Positions 34,545 through 42,802 of a DNA stretch of 64,000 bases are shown one piece after another. Origin of the DNA: Anaerolineae bacterium (GTDB taxonomy: Bacteria > Chloroflexota > Anaerolineae > Promineifilales > Promineifilaceae); the NCBI GenBank assembly GCA_023382655.1, contig JAHDWK010000005.1:124001-188000 (forward strand), written 5' to 3'. Both the position numbers and the translations under genes were made by a program. The notes beneath the pieces are model-generated. The model did no database searches. It was not told where the DNA came from and worked only from the letters and a program-made list of their open reading frames with translations. Every line of letters begins with the position of its first letter. The stretch's first letter is position 1.

Positions 34545-34679
34545 ACCGTGAGCCGTGAGCCGTTATCCGTAAAAGAAGGTGGTTCACACCATATGCCGGA
34601 CGCCAAACGAATGACCGACTACGAATGACCGACTACGGATTACCGATTACGGATTACCGATTACGGATTACCGATTACC
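34541..34679. repeat. Composite heptamer repeat that supplies a start codon
   Basis: GTGAGCC/GTTATCC units near 34541-34570 and GATTACC/GATTACG units at 34636-34679 flank a duplicated 14-bp AATGACCGACTACG (34610-34623 and 34624-34637). The second copy contains the ATG at 34625 of the next glycosyltransferase gene; the following units are translated. Confidence 0.8.
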
Positions 34680-35776
34680 ACATCCTCTGGCTGCAAACAG
34701 GCGCGCAAATTGGCGGTACGGAGATGATGAACTTCCGTACCTGGTGTGGTTTGAAGCAGCGACAAATACAGGCGCAGGTTTGTTTTCTGGACGAACCAGG
34801 GCCGGTGAGTGACCTCTATCGGGCCGCGGGCTGTGAACCGGTACATTTGTGTTATCACCAACGGCCGTTAACCCACATCTGGCGCGACCTTCATCACCTG
34901 CTCACCACCCAACCGCCGCATATCATCCAGATATTTGGCACCCGCGCCAACCTGTTGGGGCGTATCGCCGCTCGCCGTTATACCCAGGCCGCCGTCATTT
35001 GTGGGCAGCGCAGCGTGGGTAGCGGCAGTTGGTGGCCCCGTTACGTAGAACGGGCCGCCAGCCGCTGGGTAGACCTGTATATTGCCAACAGCCACGCCGG
35101 GGCGCGCTGGCTGGCCGAACAGGCGCACGTGCCCCCGGCCAAAATCCGCGCCATTCACAGCGGGTTGGATGCCGCCCCGTTTATGCAGGCGGCAAAGGGA
35201 CAGATACGGCCGTCGCTGCCCATCTCCCCCTCCACCCCCCTCATCGTCTCTGTGGGTAATCTACGTAAAGTCAAAGACCAGCAAACCCTCATCCACGCCG
35301 CTCACCAACTACGTCAGCAAGGCCACCCCTTTCACCTGCTGCTGGTGGGCGACGGCCAACAACGTGCCACCCTGGAACAACTTACCGGCAACCTAAATAT
35401 GGCTGAACACATCACCTTCATGGGTCGCCGCGCCGATGTGTCCGACATCCTGGCCGACAGCGACATCAAGGTGCTTTCCTCGCGTTCTGAGGGGCTGCCT
35501 GCTGCCATTATGGAAGCAATGGCTGCCGGGCTGCCGGTGGTGGCGACGGCCGTGGGCGGTGTGCCCGAACTGGTGCAAGATGGCCTCACCGGTTTGCTCG
35601 TTCCCCCAGATGATGCTTCTGCCCTGGCCGACGCTTTAGCCGTGTTATTGAATGATCTATCCTTGCGCCAACAGTACGGCCGTGCTGGTCAGCAGCGCCT
35701 CCTCACCCACTTCGCCCTACCCGACAAAGTCGCCGAACTGGAGCATACCTACGGGCAATTAGTGAACAGGGGATAG
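34625..35776 (+). CDS. Glycosyltransferase, GT4-like, N-terminus from repeat
   Basis: The 383-residue protein has a GT4 core: LWLQTGAQIGGTEMM (glycine-rich loop), VVATAVGGVPELVQDGLTGLLVPP, and SSRSEGLPAAIMEAMAAGLP at the donor site. The first ~18 residues (TDYGLPITDYRLRITDY) are encoded by GATTACC-type heptamers; the family normally begins at or just before HILWLQ. No other start codon is available downstream before the glycine loop, so the repeat has become part of the gene. It lies 80 bp after the dehydratase gene and belongs to the same locus. Confidence 0.82.
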   Translation: MTDYGLPITDYRLRITDYHILWLQTGAQIGGTEMMNFRTWCGLKQRQIQAQVCFLDEPGPVSDLYRAAGCEPVHLCYHQRPLTHIWRDLHHLLTTQPPHIIQIFGTRANLLGRIAARRYTQAAVICGQRSVGSGSWWPRYVERAASRWVDLYIANSHAGARWLAEQAHVPPAKIRAIHSGLDAAPFMQAAKGQIRPSLPISPSTPLIVSVGNLRKVKDQQTLIHAAHQLRQQGHPFHLLLVGDGQQRATLEQLTGNLNMAEHITFMGRRADVSDILADSDIKVLSSRSEGLPAAIMEAMAAGLPVVATAVGGVPELVQDGLTGLLVPPDDASALADALAVLLNDLSLRQQYGRAGQQRLLTHFALPDKVAELEHTYGQLVNRG

Positions 35777-35845
35777 TAAGCAGTAGGCAGTCAGCAGTAA
35801 GCAGTAGACTGCCCACTACCCACCGCTCACCGCTCACTGCTAACT
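35774..35845. repeat. GTAAGCA/GCTCACC heptamer array, mirrored
   Basis: Tandem GTAAGCA/GTAGGCA units (from the stop codon at 35774) are answered by CACTACC/CGCTCAC units, giving an imperfect hairpin before the nucleotidyltransferase gene; 7-bp period. Confidence 0.8.
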
Positions 35846-35851
35846 TCTCCA

Positions 35852-37006
35852 ATGCCACACCTCCCTCAATTCCCCACCCTCTGCCCCGCTCTGGCTTCTG
35901 GTGAATGGTCGGATGGGCAGCTTGCCGTTTTGCAAGACAGCCCCCCAGACCTGCTGGCCGATTGGCTTACCCAACAAGAAATGGGTGCGTTGGCTTATGT
36001 GCGGCTGAAAGAGGCCAACCTGGCCCCACCGCTGCAAACCGCCCTGGCCCCTGTTTATTGGCAGAGTGTGGCGGCTACGGCCGTGAAGCTGGAGTTGTTA
36101 GCCAGTTTGCAGATCGCTTTTGCCGCCGCTGGCGTGGAAACAGTGCTGCTCAAAGGCATCGCCTTTGGCCTCACCCTTTACCCCGACCCGGCGGTGCGCC
36201 CTATGAATGATCTGGATCTCTGGCTGTTGCCCGCTGCTTTGCCCGCCGCCGGGCAGGTCATGGCCGACCTGGGCTTTCACGACAAAGGGTTGTGGCCGGA
36301 TGTGGCTGCCATTCCCCCCCACATCACGCAGCTAGATTTTTACCCTGGCGACCTAAAAACGTCGCCACTGAGCGTAGAACTGCATTGGGATTTATCGCAG
36401 CGGGTCGGGGTGCGTGGGCGGCTGCCGCTGGCGCGTTGGTGGGATGAGGCCCTCTCCGTTCCCTGGCGCGGCCAACACGTGCGGGTGTTGTCACCGGGGG
36501 CAGCGTTGGTACACACGGCCGTCCACCAACTCCTGGAACACCGTGCCGAACTTCGCTGGCGTTGGCTGCTGGACATTGACCAGTTGGTGCGTGGCCAGCC
36601 AGATCACCATTTATCGCCGTCCGATTGGCGGCAGGTGGCTGCCGATGCTGAAACAGCCGGCGTCTTACCGGCAGTGCAGGCCGCTTTACGCCTGGTCGCC
36701 CGTGAATTGGCAACACCACTACCTGAACCGGCATTGGCATTGTTGGCGCTGGAAACCGACCCGGCGCAGCGCCAGATGGCGCGGCACATCGCCAAGCCGC
36801 ACCGTTCTCCTGCCAGCAAAGTGCTGCTCAATGCCCAAAACACATCCGGCTGGCGGCGCAAAACGGCCGTCATCCTGCCCACCCTTTTCCCCCATCCCAC
36901 CTACATGATGCAGCGTTACCACATTCGCCACCGCGCCCTGCTCCCCTTTTATTACCTGGCCCGCCTGCTGAAAGGCGCGGTTATGGCAGTGATCGGTAAT
37001 CGGTAA
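35852..37006 (+). CDS. Uncharacterised nucleotidyltransferase (NTP_transf_5-like)
   Basis: The 384-residue protein has the core of the NTP_transf_5 family: VLLKGIAFGLTLYPDPAVRPMNDLDLWL near residues 98-127, in which the DLD pair would bind metal, and a distal SVELHWDLSQRV segment. Family members recur beside polysaccharide and peptide-modification genes in many bacteria, but their reaction is not established. The last residues (VIGNR) and the stop codon are encoded by a GTAATCG heptamer array. It sits between a glycosyltransferase and the second polymerase/ligase. Confidence 0.7.
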   Translation: MPHLPQFPTLCPALASGEWSDGQLAVLQDSPPDLLADWLTQQEMGALAYVRLKEANLAPPLQTALAPVYWQSVAATAVKLELLASLQIAFAAAGVETVLLKGIAFGLTLYPDPAVRPMNDLDLWLLPAALPAAGQVMADLGFHDKGLWPDVAAIPPHITQLDFYPGDLKTSPLSVELHWDLSQRVGVRGRLPLARWWDEALSVPWRGQHVRVLSPGAALVHTAVHQLLEHRAELRWRWLLDIDQLVRGQPDHHLSPSDWRQVAADAETAGVLPAVQAALRLVARELATPLPEPALALLALETDPAQRQMARHIAKPHRSPASKVLLNAQNTSGWRRKTAVILPTLFPHPTYMMQRYHIRHRALLPFYYLARLLKGAVMAVIGNR

Positions 37007-37060
37007 TCGGTCATCAGTACCGTTCGCCGCTTACCGCCTACCGCTTACTGCTCACTGATA
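36991..37060. repeat. GTAATCG array containing a stop codon, plus GCTTACC units
   Basis: Three GTAATCG-type heptamers encode the end of the nucleotidyltransferase gene including its TAA (37004-37006); CGCTTAC/CGCCTAC units follow up to the next start region. Confidence 0.8.
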
Positions 37061-37064
37061 ACCC

Positions 37065-38399
37065 ATGCTCCCCCGTCTTTGCCGTCAACTCCTAACCGCC
37101 GAGTGGCTGCTCCTGCTGCTCATCTTGCCCTTTGCCGTGTTTCCCACGCCGCAGCGATTGTGGGTGCTGCTGCTGATTCCGCTGTTGTGGCTGGTGCGGT
37201 GGGTGGGCTACGGCCGTCCCTTCACCCGCACCCCACTCGATTGGCCGGTGTGGGGGCTGCTGCTGATGACGCTGGTGGGCTTGGCTGTGTCTGACGACCG
37301 GCTGTACAGCCTGCCGAAGGTGACGGGCATGGTGTATGGCACGGCCGTGTTTTACGCCGCCGCTGCCTATACCAATGCCCAACCGCGCCGCTTGTGGTGG
37401 CTGGTGGGGGCGCTGCTGACCTGCGGCCTGATCGTGGTGGGCATTGCCCTGTTTGCCGTGCGCTGGACATCCAAGTTTGCTCAACTGGATGCCATTCTGG
37501 CGCTGACCCCGGCCCGGTTGTTGGAAGTGACACCCGGTGAGGCCGGCATTAGCCCCAACGAAGTAGCCGGGGTTTTGTTGTGGGTCTTGCCGCTGGCGGT
37601 GGTGTTGTCGCTGGCAATTTTGGGGCATCCGCGTGTTCTGTGGCGGGAACTCAGGGGCCTGTCTCTGGTGGCGGCATTGTTTGTCTGGGGGGCCACGCTG
37701 GCCATGTTGGCCGTCATGGTTTTGACCCAATCGCGGGCCGGGTTGTTGGGGCTGGCTGCCGGGTTGGAGGTGCTGCTGCTGCTGGCAGTGGCGCGGTTGC
37801 GCTGGTGGCTGGCGGTGGGGTTGCTGCTGGTGGGGGTGGGGGTGGGCACGGCCGTGTGGTCATCTTATGCGCCTCAAATCACGGCCGTGTTGGTGGAGCA
37901 AAGCGGCGAACGCAGCATTGAGACGATGCAGGGACGCCTGCAAATTTGGGAACGGGCCATTACTGCCTTACAGGAGTTTCCGCTCACCGGCATGGGGATC
38001 AACCGCTTCCGTGTGCTGGTATTTGATTATTACCCCACCTACTTCTTGCCGCGTGACAGCGACTTTGCTCACGCCCACAACCATTTGTTGCAGGCCGGGC
38101 TGGATTTGGGCCTGCCGGGGCTAATTTTTTATGCAGCGTTGTGGTTGGGGACGGCGGCCCTGGCCTGGCTGGCCTGGCGGCAGGGGGCGACGGTCTGGCG
38201 GCGGGTATTAGGGCTGGGCATTCTCTGTGCGCTGGCGGCTTATTTTGTGTATGGTCTGGTAGATGCGGTAGCGCTGGGGGCTAAACCCGGCTTCATTTTC
38301 TGGCTGCTGCTGGGGCTGACGGCCGTGCTGCACGGAACGCCCCTCGGAGGGGAGGCTTTAGCCGAACCCGTGTCGGCTAAAGCCTCCCCTCCGCCTTAA
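37065..38399 (+). CDS. O-antigen ligase/polymerase-like membrane protein (second)
   Basis: The 444-residue protein has about twelve helices, a Wzy_C-type loop with ALQEFPLTGMGINRFRVLV and FAHAHNHLLQAGLDLGLPGL, the conserved His-rich segment of O-antigen ligases. With the protein at 27318-28655 it gives the locus two such enzymes. Its C-terminal ~17 residues (GGEALAEPVSAKASPPP) are encoded by a perfect 21-bp inverted repeat that also covers the stop region. The stop lies in the 3' end of the convergent RsmF gene, with a 23-bp overlap. Confidence 0.78.
   Translation: MLPRLCRQLLTAEWLLLLLILPFAVFPTPQRLWVLLLIPLLWLVRWVGYGRPFTRTPLDWPVWGLLLMTLVGLAVSDDRLYSLPKVTGMVYGTAVFYAAAAYTNAQPRRLWWLVGALLTCGLIVVGIALFAVRWTSKFAQLDAILALTPARLLEVTPGEAGISPNEVAGVLLWVLPLAVVLSLAILGHPRVLWRELRGLSLVAALFVWGATLAMLAVMVLTQSRAGLLGLAAGLEVLLLLAVARLRWWLAVGLLLVGVGVGTAVWSSYAPQITAVLVEQSGERSIETMQGRLQIWERAITALQEFPLTGMGINRFRVLVFDYYPTYFLPRDSDFAHAHNHLLQAGLDLGLPGLIFYAALWLGTAALAWLAWRQGATVWRRVLGLGILCALAAYFVYGLVDAVALGAKPGFIFWLLLGLTAVLHGTPLGGEALAEPVSAKASPPP
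38345..38393. terminator. Perfect 21-bp inverted repeat at convergent gene ends
   Basis: The arms 38345-38365 and 38373-38393 are perfectly complementary with a 7-nt loop. It lies where the ligase-like gene (plus) and the RsmF gene (minus) converge, so it could end both transcripts, although no U-tract follows. It is translated in the end of both proteins. Confidence 0.65.
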
Positions 38400-39843
38400 C
38401 AATTCGCAGACCGCGTGGGTAATGGTTCTTTAATTGCCCACCGCTGGCCTTGGCCCAACCGAGGGGCAAACCGTCAACGGTGATCAGTAACCAGTTATCG
38501 GTAATCAGTAGTCGGTAATCGGACATCGGACTTCGGACATCGGACATCGGCAAAGGGTGGCCGGACAGGTAGGCGGCAATTTCGGGGGCATCGGCGGGGA
38601 AGTTCACGGCCGTAACCACCTCTTCTGCTTTTAATGCCAGCGCCAGGGCGTGGGCCGGTTTGAAGTAGCCAGGGCGGACTTCGCCCAACAGCAGGCCGTA
38701 ACGCACCAGTTTCAGACGGCCCGTTTCGATGGCGTCAGGGGGCAGGAGGTAGAGACGGCCGTTTTTTAGCAACATCCGCTCTTCCGGCCATTCCCCGCGT
38801 AACGTCGCCCGCGCAAACTCCCGCCATACCTTCAACTCCGATGATTTTGGCGGCTGAAACCTGACAGGTTTTGCAAACCTGTCAGGTTTTTTTGTGTCCA
38901 CATGCTGCATCACGGCAATGAAATGCCCTTCGCCGGGAAAGCGATGCGGCCAGAGGCGGATGCACTTTTCCAGCCCCTCACGCGGCAACCCATCATCGGC
39001 CCACGATGGCCGTCCCCGGTCAAACCCGGCAAATCGCGGTGGCTCTATCAGTTCAAAATCGGGATGCGTCAGCAAAAAACGGGCAATGCTGCTTTCATTC
39101 TCCTCCGGGGCGAAGGTACAGGTGGCGTAGACCAGCCGCCCGCCGGGTTTGACGAGGGTGGCGGCGGTGTGCAGCACGGCCGTTTGCCGCCGCGCACACG
39201 CCACCACCTGCTCCTGGTTCCAAGCCACCTTCGCGCCCTTCGCGTCCTTCGCCGATCCCAATCGCCGGAACATGCCTTCACCAGAACAGGGTGCGTCCAC
39301 CAACACCCGGTCAAACACCGGGCCGAACTGCGCCGCCAACTGCTCCGGGTGAGCGTTGGTGATCAGCGCGTGGCGCGTCCCCCAACGCTCCATGTTTTCC
39401 GCCAGGATGCTGGCCCGTTTGGCGTCCATATCGTTGGCTACCAGCAGGCCGGTATCCTGCATCAGCGCCGCCAGATGGGTACTTTTGCCGCCGGGCGCGG
39501 CAGCGATGTCCAGCACCCACTCCCCCGGCTGCGGGTCAGCCAGTTGCGCCACCGCCATCGCCGATGGCTCTTGCAGGTAATACAGCCCGGCGGCATGGTA
39601 GGGGTGGCCCCCTGGTTTGCTCGCGTCATCCAGCAAAAATCCGGCAGGCGCATAGTCACCCACCGGTTTCAGCGCAAACGGCGACATGGTGTTAAAATCA
39701 CCCGGTGTAATTTTCAGCGTATTCACGCGCAGCCCCACCTGCGATGGCTGGGCAAAAGTGGCGGCAAAATTGTCATATTCAGCGCCCAGCAACCGCTTCA
39801 TTTTGGCAAGAAATTCAGAAGGGGGTTTGTTGTCATTGGTCAT
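38377..39843 (-). CDS. rsmF: RsmF-type RNA m5C methyltransferase with repeat insertions
   Basis: The 488-residue SAM-dependent enzyme has the NOL1/NOP2/Sun core: LDIAAAPGGKSTHLA, VDAPCSGEGMF with the release Cys, and YATCTFAPEENE with the nucleophilic Cys, plus the RsmF C-terminal domain ending in VDGLPLGWAKASGGQLKNHYPRGLR. It methylates cytosine C5 in rRNA or tRNA. Three segments look inserted in frame: KPDRFAKPVRF from the GACCTGACAGG palindrome, about 20 residues of TDYRLLITDN type from heptamers before the last domain strand, and SAKDAKGAKVA from another repeat. Core motifs are intact, so activity is likely retained. Its neighbour Tgt is divergent, 55 bp away. Confidence 0.85.
   Translation of the reverse strand: MTNDNKPPSEFLAKMKRLLGAEYDNFAATFAQPSQVGLRVNTLKITPGDFNTMSPFALKPVGDYAPAGFLLDDASKPGGHPYHAAGLYYLQEPSAMAVAQLADPQPGEWVLDIAAAPGGKSTHLAALMQDTGLLVANDMDAKRASILAENMERWGTRHALITNAHPEQLAAQFGPVFDRVLVDAPCSGEGMFRRLGSAKDAKGAKVAWNQEQVVACARRQTAVLHTAATLVKPGGRLVYATCTFAPEENESSIARFLLTHPDFELIEPPRFAGFDRGRPSWADDGLPREGLEKCIRLWPHRFPGEGHFIAVMQHVDTKKPDRFAKPVRFQPPKSSELKVWREFARATLRGEWPEERMLLKNGRLYLLPPDAIETGRLKLVRYGLLLGEVRPGYFKPAHALALALKAEEVVTAVNFPADAPEIAAYLSGHPLPMSDVRSPMSDYRLLITDNWLLITVDGLPLGWAKASGGQLKNHYPRGLRIVKAEGRL
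38480..38550. repeat. Heptamer array in frame inside rsmF
   Basis: About nine units of the types GTAATCA/GTAATCG and GGACATC lie within the C-terminal domain region of rsmF and are translated. The family sequence would normally run from a GHPLP-like segment directly to LLITVDG. Confidence 0.8.
38857..38889. repeat. GACCTGACAGG palindrome in frame inside rsmF
   Basis: AAACCTGACAGGTTTTGC then AAACCTGTCAGGTTT, the same element as the intergenic copies, here encoding KPDRFAKPVRF. Confidence 0.85.
39227..39253. repeat. CCTTCGCG repeat in frame inside rsmF
   Basis: Three 9-bp units of the CCTTCGCGC/CCTTCGCGT type encode SAKDAKGAKVA, directly after the VDAPCSGEGMFRRLG motif. It resembles the dispersed cttcgcg(t/c) type of repeat. 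Confidence 0.6.
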
Positions 39844-39865
39844 TTGTCCCTTGTCTTTTGCTTTT

Positions 39866-39927
39866 GACCATTGACCAATGACAATTGACTATTGACCAAT
39901 GACCGATTACCGATTACCGATTACCGA
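39866..39927. repeat. ATTGACC heptamers followed by GATTACC units with a start codon
   Basis: Five ATTGACC/AATGACA units (39866-39902) run straight into three GATTACC units (39903-39925). The junction contains the ATG (39899) of the tgt gene. Confidence 0.85.
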
Positions 39928-41017
39928 ACTCACCTTGCCGCACGGCCGTCTCCCCCTCCCCGCCTTCCTCCCCGATGGCACACAAGGGGTGGTGCGCTCG
40001 GTGGATGCGGCTGATGTGGCTGCGTGTGGGGTGACGGCCGTGCAAATGAACGTCTTTCACCTCATGCAAAAACCGGGGTCATCCACCATTCAGGCGCTCG
40101 GTGGCCTGCATAAAATGACGGGCTGGTCTGGCCCCATCTTCACCGACTCCGGCGGTTTCCAAGTCTACTCGCTGCTGCGCCAGAACGCCAAAAGCGGCAG
40201 CATCAACGACCGGGGGGCAACATTCAAACCGGAAGGCAGTGACCGCAAATTCAACCTGACGCCGGAGAAGAGCGTGCAGTTGCAACTGAGCTATGGTGCA
40301 GATATGGTCATCTGTTTTGACGATTGTACGCATGTGGATGACCCGCTGACCGAGCAGGAGAAGTCGGTGCGGCGCACGGTGGCCTGGGCGCGGCGCTGCA
40401 AGGCGGAGTTTGAAAAGCTGGTAAAGGAAAAGGATGGAGTACGCCCGTTGCCGCAACGGCCGTACCTGATGGCCGTCGTGCAGGGCGGGGCCAGCAAAGA
40501 ACTGCGCCGCCAGTGCGCCGAACAATTGCTGGAGATTGGTTTTGATTGTTACGGTTATGGCGGCTGGCCGTTGGACAGCCAGGGTAATTTGCTGGAAGAG
40601 ATGGTGGCTACCGTGCGCGAATTGATCCCCCGCCGGTTTGCCCTGCATGGGCTGGGCATTGGGCATCCGGCCAATGTAGCCACCTGTGCCCGGTTGGGGT
40701 ATGAACTGTTCGACAGCACCATGCCCACGCGAGATGCCCGGCACGGCCGTGTCTATGCCTTTACCGCCGACCCCACGACAACAAAGCTGGACGGGCGCGG
40801 CGACTTTTTCCGCTATGTCTATTTGGGCGATAAGAAGCATGTGAAAGACGGCCGTGCCATTTCCGAATTTTGCGACTGCCCCACCTGCCGTCGTTACTCG
40901 TTGGGCTATCTGCACCACCTGCACAAACTCAACGACAGCCTCTACCCCCGCCTGGCCACCATGCACAACCTGCGTTTTATGACGCAGTTGATGGAAAGTT
41001 TGCAGCGAACTCCTTAA
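39899..41017 (+). CDS. tgt: tRNA-guanine transglycosylase
   Basis: The 372-residue protein shows the Tgt barrel: TDSGGFQVYSL (base-recognition Asp) near residue 81, VVQGG near 200, GLGIGHPANV near 252, and the nucleophile Asp in FDSTMPTRDARHGR near 275. The zinc site CDCPTC near 325-330, followed by a His ~25 residues later, is complete. It exchanges guanine 34 in GUN-anticodon tRNAs for queuine or preQ1. The first ten residues (TDYRLPITE) are encoded by the heptamer repeat that also supplies the ATG. No queA or queuosine-salvage gene is nearby. It lies between RsmF and a 16S rRNA methyltransferase homologue. Confidence 0.9.
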   Translation: MTDYRLPITELTLPHGRLPLPAFLPDGTQGVVRSVDAADVAACGVTAVQMNVFHLMQKPGSSTIQALGGLHKMTGWSGPIFTDSGGFQVYSLLRQNAKSGSINDRGATFKPEGSDRKFNLTPEKSVQLQLSYGADMVICFDDCTHVDDPLTEQEKSVRRTVAWARRCKAEFEKLVKEKDGVRPLPQRPYLMAVVQGGASKELRRQCAEQLLEIGFDCYGYGGWPLDSQGNLLEEMVATVRELIPRRFALHGLGIGHPANVATCARLGYELFDSTMPTRDARHGRVYAFTADPTTTKLDGRGDFFRYVYLGDKKHVKDGRAISEFCDCPTCRRYSLGYLHHLHKLNDSLYPRLATMHNLRFMTQLMESLQRTP

Positions 41018-41072
41018 CGCAGAGACGCAGCGGCGCGGAGAAAAACCTCTGCGCCTCCGCGCCGCTGCGTTA
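41014..41072. repeat. 16-bp inverted repeat, ACGCAG type, after tgt
   Basis: The arms 41025-41040 and 41055-41070 are perfectly complementary, preceded by a partial ACGCAGAG copy and followed by TTAAAAATGTT. It may end the tgt transcript. The ACGCAGAG units resemble the ACGCAAAG repeats at 6751 and 46531. Confidence 0.7.
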
Positions 41073-41082
41073 AAAATGTTAC

Positions 41083-41913
41083 ATGATGAATGAACCGCTT
41101 GATGAACTGGTCACGGCCGTGACCAAATCCCCTAAATATCGCGCCATTGCCCCGGACCTTATCCGGCGCATCGGGGTGGCGGAGTTGGCCAAACGGCGCA
41201 GCTTCAAGGAGGCGGTGAAGGGGACGAAGAATAAGCTGCACCAGGTGGGCGGGGCGTATTGGGACACGGCCGTAGATTACCCCAAAGCACTCACCAGACT
41301 ACAAAACGCCGAAGACGAGGAAACTCGCCGCCAGATCTGCCGCGACCTGATGCGTTTGCACACTTCCACCCGCGAACGGCTGCCCATCCTCGACGAATTT
41401 TACGCCACCACATTGGCCGGTTTGCCGCCCATCCATTCGGTGGTGGATGTGGCCTGTGGCCTGAATCCACTCGCCATTCCCTGGATGCCCTTAGCGGCCG
41501 ATGTGGTGTATCACTGCTACGACATTTATGGGGATATGCTGGTCTTTTTGCAGGAATACTTGGGGCTGGTGGGGATTAACGGCCGTACCCATCACCAAGA
41601 CATCCTCAGCCAGCCGCCGGCCAAACCGGCCGACCTGGCCCTCATCCTCAAGACGCTGCCCTGCCTGGAACAGGCGGAAACAGGCGCAGCGGCCCGTTTG
41701 CTCGGCAGCATCCAGGCGCGCCATTTGCTCATCTCCTACCCGGCGCAAAGCCTGGGTGGGCGCGGCAAAGGCATGGTGGAAAATTATGAGGCGCAGTTTT
41801 GGGAGTTGGTAAACGGCCAATCCGAAGCGGCTTCGCGCCGTGACTGGCACATCACCCGTTTTGAATTTGCCACCGAATTAGCTTTCCTGGTTACTCTTCC
41901 AACAGCTTATTAA
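41083..41913 (+). CDS. ArmA/Rmt-like 16S rRNA (G1405-N7) methyltransferase
   Basis: The 276-residue protein aligns by motif over its whole length with the FmrO/ArmA/RmtB family: KYRAIAPDLIRRI near the N-terminus, a helical region with HTSTRERLP, the SAM site VVDVACGLNPLAIPWM near 118-133, LALILKTLPCLE, and SYPAQSLGGRGKGMVENYE near the C-terminus. In known members this modification of G1405 in the A-site blocks gentamicin/kanamycin-type aminoglycosides. Here the gene stands beside tgt and rsmF, with ordinary ACGGCCGT content and no mobile element, so it looks like a resident chromosomal gene rather than a recent import. Activity is untested. Its last 23 bp overlap the convergent zinc-ribbon gene. 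Confidence 0.82.
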   Translation: MMNEPLDELVTAVTKSPKYRAIAPDLIRRIGVAELAKRRSFKEAVKGTKNKLHQVGGAYWDTAVDYPKALTRLQNAEDEETRRQICRDLMRLHTSTRERLPILDEFYATTLAGLPPIHSVVDVACGLNPLAIPWMPLAADVVYHCYDIYGDMLVFLQEYLGLVGINGRTHHQDILSQPPAKPADLALILKTLPCLEQAETGAAARLLGSIQARHLLISYPAQSLGGRGKGMVENYEAQFWELVNGQSEAASRRDWHITRFEFATELAFLVTLPTAY

Positions 41914-42676
41914 AGATTACACTGTTTTCATCACCGGGCAGGAATTTGATGCCAAACCGGGTTCCCTGGTGCAGTTTGTCCACGCTTCGGTCGCGTACCG
42001 GCAGCAGCATTTCCGTTTGGAAGGGGCTGCCCGTCTCCGGCTGTACTTCCACGATGATGCGGAAAAGGTGAAAACTGCGGCGGCCCGTCTGGCTGCTGCT
42101 GATGCGCGTAAAATGCTGCACGGTGGCCACCCCCTTTTCCGAGCGCAGATAACGCAAACTGACCAGAAACCCCTTGCCAAACAGGGCGATGTATAACAGA
42201 GCAAAGACGGTGATGACAATGGCAATAACAGGATGAAGCTGCCCGGTCAGCCCCCCCACCAGCGCCCAGGCCAACCCCACCAGCAAAATAACAAAAAAGA
42301 CAAAACCACCCGGCGAAAGCTGCTGCTGCCGTAACGTGCTAAAGGAAATCTGGTTGCTCAAGGTAGTGATGGCCGTCTGCGCTTCACTCTGGCTGCAATG
42401 GGCGATTTGTTGGTAACGCTGCACGGCCGTAGCCATTTGCCCCGCCAGCACCAGTTCTTTGATCTCGGCCATATCACTCGCGCTGACTGTCGTATCGGCC
42501 GTTGCCTCTGGCTGCGCCGCAACTCCTGGTTGCGCCGCAACTCCTGGTTGCGCCGTGTCATGGTGGATGCGAATGGTAGAATTGCAATAGAGGCAGATGC
42601 AAAGTGTCTGACCGGGGGAATAATCGAGTGGGGCGTGACAGTTGGGGCAGTTTAAGGATTCCAGGCGCATCTCCAT
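41891..42676 (-). CDS. Zinc-ribbon membrane protein of unknown function
   Basis: The 261-residue protein begins with a zinc ribbon (CPNCHAPLD...CLYC, two C-x2-C knuckles), then a linker with a tandem repeat AAQPGV encoded by an 18-bp DNA repeat, a helical segment, two adjacent transmembrane helices and a beta-rich C-terminal domain. The C-terminal domain resembles DUF3592-type domains. A GGAGG near the start supports initiation at 42676 or at the ATG six bases later. It is convergent with the methyltransferase gene. Function unknown; a cytoplasmic zinc ribbon with a membrane anchor suggests a sensor or scaffold. Confidence 0.6.
   Translation of the reverse strand: MEMRLESLNCPNCHAPLDYSPGQTLCICLYCNSTIRIHHDTAQPGVAAQPGVAAQPEATADTTVSASDMAEIKELVLAGQMATAVQRYQQIAHCSQSEAQTAITTLSNQISFSTLRQQQLSPGGFVFFVILLVGLAWALVGGLTGQLHPVIAIVITVFALLYIALFGKGFLVSLRYLRSEKGVATVQHFTRISSSQTGRRSFHLFRIIVEVQPETGSPFQTEMLLPVRDRSVDKLHQGTRFGIKFLPGDENSVIFNKLLEE
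42512..42556. repeat. 18-bp tandem repeat encoding AQPGVA units
   Basis: Two and a half copies of an 18-bp unit containing GCGCCGCAACTCCTGGT, in frame in the linker of the zinc-ribbon protein. Confidence 0.8.
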
Positions 42677-42760
42677 CCTCCGGATTGATGTGTTTGATCA
42701 GGTGATGCGTCTATCATCTCAGATTATGCGTAACTTTGCCAATGTAGCACGGGCAGCCCT

Positions 42761-42793
42761 AGACCTGACAGGTTTCAAAAACCTGTCAGGTCT
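42761..42793. repeat. GACCTGACAGG palindrome
   Basis: AGACCTGACAGGTTTC, AAAAACCTGTCAGGTCT: a hairpin ten bases beyond the stop of the DUF5671-like gene (minus strand), so it may serve as that gene's terminator. Confidence 0.85.
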
Positions 42794-42802
42794 GGCGTGC
42801 GC

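Noticed and set aside
41083..41913. Recent import of the ArmA-like gene by a mobile element
   Set aside because: No transposase, integrase or inverted repeats flank it and it contains the genome's ACGGCCGT palindrome.
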